From Akkermansiaceae bacterium (lineage in GTDB: Bacteria > Verrucomicrobiota > Verrucomicrobiia > Verrucomicrobiales > Akkermansiaceae), in assembly GCA_947462535.1 (NCBI GenBank), contig CANHPN010000014.1:1-44501 (forward strand): a stretch of 44,501 bases of DNA. The letters run 5' to 3'. Of the stretch, positions 36,048 to 44,501 are shown one piece after another (the stretch's first letter is position 1; every line of letters begins with the position of its first letter). A program made the translations under genes and the position numbers. The notes under the pieces were generated by a model that was not told the DNA's origin, searched no databases, and saw nothing but the letters and a program-made list of their open reading frames with translations.

Positions 36048-36078
36048 TTTCAAATCCCGAATTTTAAATCTCAAATTT
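36048..36078. repeat. AT-rich intergenic repeat
   Basis: TTTCAAATCCCGAATTTT followed by AAATCTCAAATTTCC, starting immediately after the GldG-like stop and ending 8 bp before the next ATG. Confidence 0.8.
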
Positions 36079-36086
36079 CCGCCACC

Positions 36087-37397
36087 ATGAACAAACGCCA
36101 GGTTATCATCCTCTGGGTCATCGCCATCGCCCTCGGCGCTGCCGTGACCGCCGTTAAAATCAGTCAGAACCAGTCCACCCGCAGCGCCACCAACCGCAGC
36201 CAGGGCCAGACGCTTTTCGAATCCTTCCCCGCCAACGACGCGGCCAGCATCGAGATCCAGGGCGCCGCCGGCAGCGTGACGCTCGCCAAGAAGGACGCCA
36301 AATGGGTCGTCGTGCAACGCGACGGCTACCCGGCTAATAACACTTTCGTCAATGACTTCATCCGCACGCTCGGCGAGCTCAAGATCACCCTCGGCCTCGA
36401 AGCCGGACCGTCCTTCGCCCCGCGCTTCGGGATGGACGAAGCCGCCACCAAGCCGGCGGACCGCGGCCTAACCGCCACCTTCAAGGACGCCGCCGGCAAG
36501 GAAATCGCCAAGATTTCCCTCGGCAAGAGCATCGAAAGCGGCTCCGCTCCGTCACCGATGGCCGGCGGCAGTGCCGTCGGCCGCTACGTGCGCAACCACG
36601 CCGACGACTCGGGCTTCTACGCCGTGAGCGAGATGTTCCCTTCCGTTAGCGACGACGCCAAGCGCTGGCTCGACTCCGGATTCATCAATCCCGAGAAGAT
36701 CAAATCCATCACTCTCAGCCAAGCCGGCAAGTCCGAGACCGACTGGAAACTCACCCGCGACGACGAGAACGCCGAGTTCAAACTCGAAGGTGCCACCGCC
36801 ACCGAGGTGCTGGACACCACCGTCACCGGCCCGCTCAAAAGCCTCCTCTCATACGCCCGCTTTGATGACGTCGTCCCTGCTAACAAGATCGCCGAGCGAG
36901 CCGCCGCCGAGGGCAAGCGTACCGCCGTCATCGAAACAGTCGAAGGCTTCACCTACACCCTTCACATCTCACCCACCAAGCCGAACGCCGCAGCCCCGGC
37001 CGCTCCGGATGCTGAACCCGCCGCCACCGACAATTTCCTCGTCACCGTGGAAGTCACCGCCGAGATCCCCAAGGAGCGCAAGAAAGCAGAAGATGAAAAA
37101 CCCGAGGACGCCACCGCCAAGGACAGCACTTTCGCCGAGCGCCAGGAAGCCCTCACCGAAAAACTCGCCAAGGAAAAAGCCCTCGCTGGCATCACCTTCG
37201 AGGTCGCGAAAACCACCGTCGATCCCCTGCTCAAGGACCGCGCCACCCTCATCACCAAGCCTACTCCGCCACCTGCCGAGGGCGCTGCCACGGGTGGCGT
37301 CCAGCAACTCCCCGGCGGCATGATCGCCCGCCCGCCCGTCACCGCCACCACCCCGCCGATCTCAGTGCCAGCGGCAGATCAGACCGAGGAAAAGTAA
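36087..37397 (+). CDS. DUF4340 domain protein
   Basis: 436 residues. One N-terminal helix (about 7-24, ILWVIAIALGAAVTAVKI), then a periplasmic domain with repeated beta motifs typical of DUF4340: FPANDAASIEIQGAAGSVTL, KDAKWVVVQRDGYPANNTFV, FGMDEAATKPADRGLTATFK, DWKLTRDDENAEFKLEG. The C-terminal 100 residues are low-complexity (Ala, Pro, Lys, Glu). DUF4340 genes regularly follow GldG-like genes. Last gene of this transporter set. Confidence 0.88.
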   Translation: MNKRQVIILWVIAIALGAAVTAVKISQNQSTRSATNRSQGQTLFESFPANDAASIEIQGAAGSVTLAKKDAKWVVVQRDGYPANNTFVNDFIRTLGELKITLGLEAGPSFAPRFGMDEAATKPADRGLTATFKDAAGKEIAKISLGKSIESGSAPSPMAGGSAVGRYVRNHADDSGFYAVSEMFPSVSDDAKRWLDSGFINPEKIKSITLSQAGKSETDWKLTRDDENAEFKLEGATATEVLDTTVTGPLKSLLSYARFDDVVPANKIAERAAAEGKRTAVIETVEGFTYTLHISPTKPNAAAPAAPDAEPAATDNFLVTVEVTAEIPKERKKAEDEKPEDATAKDSTFAERQEALTEKLAKEKALAGITFEVAKTTVDPLLKDRATLITKPTPPPAEGAATGGVQQLPGGMIARPPVTATTPPISVPAADQTEEK

Positions 37398-37412
37398 GCC
37401 GCATCGCCCGAA

Positions 37413-37475
37413 ACGTGTTCCGGCTGTCTCAGCCGGATGCAAAACCCCGGCAAACCGGCTGAGACAGCCGGGACA
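37413..37475. repeat. Paired REP-like palindromes (CCGGCTGTCTCAGCCGG)
   Basis: Copy one has core CCGGCTGTCTCAGCCGG at 37420-37436 and copy two, inverted, at 37455-37471. Each is itself palindromic, and together they form a larger inverted pair. The core matches that at 17211-17227 with G-to-A changes. Lies between the DUF4340 gene and the next gene and probably ends transcription. Confidence 0.85.
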
Positions 37476-37517
37476 TTTTCTCAATCAATCCGCCAAGGTC
37501 GGCGCTCCGATTTCCTC

Positions 37518-38270
37518 ATGACTCTAGCTCTCCAATTCGCCTCTCTCTTCCTGATCGCATCCGCGCCCAATCTCCATGCCGGGCCGCGTGAATGGAAAAG
37601 CACCGACGGCCAGCGCTCCACCGAAGGCGAACTGCTCAATCGCGACGCCACCAGCATCACCATCCTGCGCACCAAGGATAGCAAGCAGCTCACCATCCGA
37701 CTCGAACAACTCCATCCTAACGACCGCACCTGGATCGATACCCACCATCCCCTCGCCGACACAACAACACCCGATGAATCCGCCATTTTCGACACCCTGT
37801 CATTCGGCGACTCACGCGAGACGGCTCTGGCAAAACTGAAGGCCAGCAAGTTCGTCGAAATGACCACCCACGAAACATTCATTGGTCGCTCCGGCCTCAA
37901 CGGCATTTTCCGTACCCGCCAGAAAATCGGATCCCTCAGCGCCATGCTCTATTTCGATTGGAGGGAAAACGGCATGCTCAAAGAAATCACCCTGCAAACC
38001 GACCCGCTCCCCGCCGACGCCTACAAGCAGGAGCTCGAACCGAGCTGGAAGGCGTTCGTCGAACTGCTAGACACGCTTCACGGCAAGCCCGTCCAGAAAG
38101 GCCCCTTCCCCCGGATGGCAACTCTCGCCGACGGCTCGTTTTTCCCATCCCACCTCTGGAAACTCGAAAGCGGTGGCAGCATCCTGCTAGGAACCGCTCG
38201 CGACGGCGCGAGATACCAGATCGTCGTGCGCTTCACCGAGAAAATGATCCAGCCGGTTGAAATCCCCTAA
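37518..38270 (+). CDS. Secreted SHD1-like domain protein
   Basis: 250 residues from ATG at 37518 (MTLALQFASLFLIASAPNLH); an upstream ATG at 37437 would translate the REP element. Signal peptide about 1-22. Residues 24-70 (REWKSTDGQRSTEGELLNRD, IRLEQLHPNDRTWI) match the SLA1 homology 1 pattern common in Verrucomicrobia and Planctomycetes secreted proteins. The rest (SFGDSRETALAKLKASKFVE) is unassigned. Function unknown. Confidence 0.75.
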   Translation: MTLALQFASLFLIASAPNLHAGPREWKSTDGQRSTEGELLNRDATSITILRTKDSKQLTIRLEQLHPNDRTWIDTHHPLADTTTPDESAIFDTLSFGDSRETALAKLKASKFVEMTTHETFIGRSGLNGIFRTRQKIGSLSAMLYFDWRENGMLKEITLQTDPLPADAYKQELEPSWKAFVELLDTLHGKPVQKGPFPRMATLADGSFFPSHLWKLESGGSILLGTARDGARYQIVVRFTEKMIQPVEIP

Positions 38271-38296
38271 CCCCACCCGGCGGACTCCGGTCTTGA

Positions 38297-41218
<2,922 letters not shown>

Positions 41219-41220
41219 CG

Positions 41221-41259
41221 GATACCCCGGCACTTGGGTATCTGATGTTGAGCTCAACA
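41221..41259. terminator. Hairpin and palindrome after ligA
   Basis: GATACCC and GGGTATC (41221-41242) form a 7-bp stem with an 8-bp loop 2 bp after the ligA stop. It is followed by a perfect 14-bp palindrome TGTTGAGCTCAACA (41246-41259). There is no clear T-tract, so termination is only probable. Confidence 0.5.
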
Positions 41260-41383
41260 CCCCAGCTCTCGTGACGGACGAGCAGGCGGTTGAGAGTTTG
41301 CTGGTGGGAAGTAAGCGGTCAACCGTCGTCCTCTAGCCACCTGACAGCATTGGAAGCATACATCCCGGCGTATGCAATCTATC

Positions 41384-41616
41384 TCACCCGATCACCAATC
41401 TCCCGAATCCCAGCTCATCCGCACCGGCAGCGTTCAGATAGGGTTTCCACATGTCGGAACAGACGACCTTGATTCTCGCGCAGCGCTCTGCTCCGAAGGA
41501 CTCGAAGAAGCTCGTGAGGGATTGGGTGTCGCGGTCCCGGATGATACCAAGAAGACGCTTGCGCCCGCTGTCGATCTGGTAGACCAGGGTCATGTAGCGG
41601 TGGCCCTTGCTGTAGG
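41384..41616 (-). mobile_element. ISL3-family transposase, central fragment, inverted
   Basis: Minus strand: YSKGHRYMTLVYQIDSGRKR then LLGIIRDRDTQSLTSFFESF and ERCARIKVVCSDMWKPYLN, the DDE-domain start of ISL3 transposases (second catalytic Asp in CSDMW). After KPYLN it diverges (AAGADELGFGRLVIG and stop). Its orientation is opposite to the C-terminal part that follows, and the expected bridging sequence (VLDRFH and on) is missing. Confidence 0.75.
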
Positions 41617-42113
41617 TGAGGCGGCAGGAAGCCGCACAGCTCGCCGCCGAAGGCTACGAGCCCGTGCTGAAAAACTCCCGCTATTGTTTCCTCAAGCGCA
41701 GGTCCAACCTGACCATCAGGCAGGCCACCAAACTGCGCGACCTGCTCAAATATGATCTCAAGTCCATGCGCGCCCTGGCACTCAAGGAATCCTTCGACGC
41801 CTTCTGGCAATACGAAAGTCCGCGCTGGGCCGGTTGGTATCTCAAAAAATGGTGTGCCCGCGCCATGCGGAGCAAACTCGCGCCCATGAAGAAGTTCGTC
41901 GGCACTTTGCGCAATCACGAGGACTTGCTGGTGAACTATTTCAAGGCCAACAAGCTCTACTCCAGCGGCCGCATCGTCGAGGGGCTCAACCTGCGAATTA
42001 ATCTGTGTATGAGAAAAGCTTACGGTTACCGCAGCTTCGAAATACTGGAAATCTCTCTCTATCACACACTTGGAGATCTACCCGAACCAAAATTCACCCA
42101 CAGATTTTGCTGA
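41616..42113 (+). mobile_element. ISL3-family transposase, C-terminal fragment
   Basis: Plus strand: RRQEAAQLAAEGYEPVLKNS, YCFLKRRSNLTIRQATKLRD, then KESFDAFWQYESPRWAGWYL and GLNLRINLCMRKAYGYRSFE to the normal ending LYHTLGDLPEPKFTHRFC. This is the C-terminal third of an ISL3 transposase with the final catalytic Glu region (VEGLNLRINLCMRKAYGYR). Bases near 42103-42118 (TTTTGCTGAAGAGCC) look like the right inverted repeat; a left one was not found. The element cannot move by itself. Confidence 0.78.
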
Positions 42114-42204
42114 AGAGCCAGAGTTCGTAATGGTGACAATTTTAATTAGACTCAAAGACACTGGGCTTCAGTCCTGGACTACTTTTGCGGGGTCGAAACC
42201 CGGC

Positions 42205-43137
42205 TCACATGCTCGGGATCTGGACCAGCTTGGTGTACTGATAGGAGTTTTGCGCAAGGAACTTTGCCTTGGCATCATCATTGGCAAAAGTTCGCCGGCC
42301 AGGCCTAGTTTGATCGACTCCAAAATCCGAGATCACAGTGGCAGAGATCTCGACTGCGGTGATCCGTCCCGAAGGCACCACCGCTGCGGATGCCCCCGAG
42401 TAATCGGTAGTGATCCCAGTCCCAAGAATCCTAAAAGTTTTGGTGGAGTCCCCCAACGTCACAGGCACGCTGGAAAAAGGAGGATTTTTCGTGGAATCCG
42501 TAACCTGCACATGGAAGGTAAGCGTGAACTGGTAAATGTTTTCACAAACAAAATTCTTGGAGTCTGTCACCGTGATCTTCGGATAAAGACCGTCGAAAAC
42601 GCCACTCAGCGGTTTTGCCAAATTCGCAACACCAAGTAGCCCGTCAAATGTAGGTTTAGGATCAACTAGAAATCTACTTAATACGTAAGTTCCAAACTTG
42701 GAGTCGCTTGATCCAATCGGATCTTTGTAATCCAATTGGTAGGCAACACAGGAAACGTCGCCACCTTTATCCTCTATTGGGTCACCTATTTTCCCGTTGT
42801 AGCGGTCGGTCGCGGCTGTGAAAAAAATCAGATTTGAAGCATTCGTGCTTTCCATGGAACTGCCTTTTGTTTCGGAATTATCGGTCATGGCCGAGAGCCA
42901 TTCATTCGTGTTGCCCCGGCGAGTGACCATCGCTTCGAAATCACGCGCCATCGCATCGATCATCGACTTCGCCTGGCGGGATGCGCGGAGCTCCGAGCGG
43001 CTGCGGTTCCAAGTGTCGAGCGCGATCGAGGTGATGGAGACCAGAACTGTCACGATAATCGTCGTAATGGCCATGGCCACCATCAGCTCCATCAGGGTGA
43101 AGCCGCGTTTGGTTGAGGATGTCCGTTGAGTGTTCAT
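42205..43137 (-). CDS. Prepilin-like protein, Verru_Chthon cassette C type
   Basis: 310 residues. Type IV prepilin-like N-terminus RGFTLMELMVAMAITTIIVT (about 11-31) with Glu+5, followed by a hydrophobic helix; processed by a prepilin peptidase. The rest is a large extracytoplasmic domain (AKSMIDAMARDFEAMVTRRG, FVCENIYQFTLTFHVQVTD). Size and gene order match cassette protein C as I recall it. Starts 21 bp after the preceding gene. Confidence 0.75.
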   Translation of the reverse strand: MNTQRTSSTKRGFTLMELMVAMAITTIIVTVLVSITSIALDTWNRSRSELRASRQAKSMIDAMARDFEAMVTRRGNTNEWLSAMTDNSETKGSSMESTNASNLIFFTAATDRYNGKIGDPIEDKGGDVSCVAYQLDYKDPIGSSDSKFGTYVLSRFLVDPKPTFDGLLGVANLAKPLSGVFDGLYPKITVTDSKNFVCENIYQFTLTFHVQVTDSTKNPPFSSVPVTLGDSTKTFRILGTGITTDYSGASAAVVPSGRITAVEISATVISDFGVDQTRPGRRTFANDDAKAKFLAQNSYQYTKLVQIPSM

Positions 43138-43158
43138 GAATGGGTTTAGGTGGGTTTT

Positions 43159-43881
43159 TTAACGACGAACGGCGAGATTGCGGGTGAAGACCGGGTTTTT
43201 AACGTTGCCGAACTTCGTGGTGAATGCGCCCCCGGAAATATAAGAAGCGGTTTTCGTGGGTAGCATGTGGAACTCAGCCGAGAACGCGATGACGGCTTCC
43301 GGATAAACATCCGCCGAAGCGGCATCCGTACCGGTCTTCGGATCCTTGATGGTCTTGGGTGTCGTGTTCGTAATCAACTGGCCGCCACTAAAGATAAGCT
43401 GCGTGCATTTCACAAGATAGACAGCACCTTCGACGGCTTTCAAATCGTCAGCAAGCTTGGTATCACTGCGGCGGCGGACCATGGGAACCACCACATAGTC
43501 CTCCCCCGGAAGCTTTCCTGTTAGCGACGGTTCCGGTTCCGGGGTATTGTCGTCGGGCCGGAGACTCGAAATCTTGCCCCGGTATTGATAAACGAGTAAC
43601 GCATCTGTTGCTCCGTTCCCGCTTTTTATCCATTCGAACGATTTATTAAATCCGGTTTTGTATTGCGTGGTTTCCGTCGTACCACGCAGGGTCACCAGCT
43701 CCTGTTCCAGCGCGGACGCCATGCGGTCGGCCTGTTGGACGTTGATGGACTTGCGGATGCCGTCGGCGGCCGGGGCGAACACCACCATGAAGCCGGTGAG
43801 AAGCACGGCGAGCACGCCGATGGCGATGACAGTTTCAAGAAGGGTGAAGCCGCGATGGCTTGAGGAGGCAGTGGTTTTCAT
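43159..43881 (-). CDS. Prepilin-like protein, Verru_Chthon cassette B type
   Basis: 240 residues. N-terminus RGFTLLETVIAIGVLAVLLT (about 10-29) is a class III prepilin-like signal; the helix is followed by a globular part (SINVQQADRMASALEQELVT, AVIAFSAEFHMLPTKTASYI). By order and length it fits cassette protein B. Starts 3 bp downstream of the D-type stop, clearly in one operon. A pseudopilin of an export or pilus-like machine by family. Confidence 0.75.
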   Translation of the reverse strand: MKTTASSSHRGFTLLETVIAIGVLAVLLTGFMVVFAPAADGIRKSINVQQADRMASALEQELVTLRGTTETTQYKTGFNKSFEWIKSGNGATDALLVYQYRGKISSLRPDDNTPEPEPSLTGKLPGEDYVVVPMVRRRSDTKLADDLKAVEGAVYLVKCTQLIFSGGQLITNTTPKTIKDPKTGTDAASADVYPEAVIAFSAEFHMLPTKTASYISGGAFTTKFGNVKNPVFTRNLAVRR

Positions 43882-43884
43882 GAT

Positions 43885-44501
43885 TTAGAATTCTTTTCCA
43901 GCATCGAGATTCTGTATCTTTTCTGAAATTTGAGTAGGGCTGCGGAAAACCGAAGTCCGGCCGTTGCGCCAAACCACGAAGCCACCGAAGTCGCGTTTAC
44001 CAGCGGAAGTGACGCGCGGTTTCCCAGTCGGAGTTTTGACATTTCTCGCTCCGGCTCCGATCACAAAGCTGGCTCCCTGGTCTTTAGCGATGCCTTGGGC
44101 ATTGAATTCGTAAATGTAATATGACCCGTCGTATGCTGATTTCACAGGCGCAGGTGCTGCAGTGCTTGTTGCGCTCGGGGCGCTTTTAATCTTGCCGGTC
44201 AGGACAGTATTGATGGCTCCACTGTCGCTCGCATGGTTTGCCTTGCTAAAACTTTCGCTAAAGTAAGTTTGATCGGGAAGAACCATCCCCCGGCTGGAAA
44301 GAACCCAATCCGGGGTGCTACTGTCCGGATCTTTCGCCATGCCCGTAGAGGCGTCGATATTTTCGTATGCGACAACGATCCGTTTGAGGTTGTCAGCGCC
44401 ATTATTCTTGAGGTCTTTCGCAACCAGAACGCAGGTCCGCAGATTTTTACTAACCGCCATCGATCTCGCCTCGTCGACCAACGACTCTGCAGAAGCCACG
44501 C
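43885..44501 (-). CDS. Prepilin-like protein, Verru_Chthon cassette D type, 5' end outside window
   Basis: The frame is open to the window edge, so the prepilin leader is not visible. The segment starting ASAESLVDEARSMAVSKNLR matches the part that follows the pilin helix in D-type proteins. The C-terminus DFGGFVVWRNGRTSVFRSPT fits their usual ending. First gene seen of the D-B-C operon; any promoter lies outside. Confidence 0.65.
   Translation of the reverse strand, partial: VASAESLVDEARSMAVSKNLRTCVLVAKDLKNNGADNLKRIVVAYENIDASTGMAKDPDSSTPDWVLSSRGMVLPDQTYFSESFSKANHASDSGAINTVLTGKIKSAPSATSTAAPAPVKSAYDGSYYIYEFNAQGIAKDQGASFVIGAGARNVKTPTGKPRVTSAGKRDFGGFVVWRNGRTSVFRSPTQISEKIQNLDAGKEF

Noticed and set aside
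37437-37517. Longer start for the SHD1-like protein
   Set aside because: It would translate the REP-like palindrome; the ATG at 37518 begins a clean signal peptide.

Overview
The window looks like chromosomal DNA of a Gram-negative, high-GC member of Verrucomicrobiota, probably near Verrucomicrobiaceae such as Luteolibacter or Haloferula. The lineage call rests on three adjacent prepilin-like genes at the right edge that resemble the 'Verru_Chthon cassette' (proteins D, B, C) described from Verrucomicrobium and Chthoniobacter. It also rests on lpxI (lipid A synthesis), on tandem MoxR/DUF58/ABC gene sets, and on many short palindromic and AT-rich repeats between genes. All family names come from reading motifs by eye; no database search was run.

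Layout. (1) 1-7123, minus strand: one open frame of at least 2374 codons for a secreted giant surface protein (DUF4347, Ig/cadherin-like, about 14 RCC1-like, MBG-like and TSP3-like parts, then decapeptide repeats) that runs off the left edge. (2) 7391-19883: ordinary genes: polX, two small membrane-anchored unknowns, hrpB, a small membrane protein, an HTH regulator, an RDD protein, an orphan ZnuA-like lipoprotein/periplasmic metal binder with a palindromic operator candidate, an RluD-type pseudouridine synthase, mdh, a GNAT acetyltransferase, lpxI and tRNA-Leu(CAA). (3) 19884-22520: a scrap zone of lower coding density with 21-bp direct repeats, broken pieces of a PLD-type nuclease/helicase and of a DNA methyltransferase, an intact unknown 260-residue gene coupled to the methyltransferase tail, a frameshifted AAA+ remnant and a small HTH stub. 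(4) 22535-25375: a HerA/DUF87-like ATPase, and hicB with only a stub of hicA. (5) 25508-37397: a MoxR, membrane protein, ABC ATPase, ABC permease, DUF58 set, then a Gld-like set (ABC ATPase, permease, GldG-like, DUF4340), separated by a LON-domain gene on the other strand. Several of the gaps hold related AT-rich or inverted repeats. (6) 37518-41218: an SHD1-like secreted protein, then ligA. (7) 41384-42113: an ISL3-type transposase remnant with an internal inversion. (8) 42205-44501: the prepilin-like genes.

The most unusual object is ligA. An NAD-dependent DNA ligase reading frame of 963 codons contains about 245 extra residues inside its adenylation domain. The extra segment resembles the protein-kinase-like domain of phage/mobile-element polyvalent proteins, and a run of TTCAAAA heptamers lies at its right junction. 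The frame is open through both junctions. Second in interest are the scrap zone with its unknown coupled gene, and the REP-like palindrome whose two arms contain the stop codons of two convergent genes.
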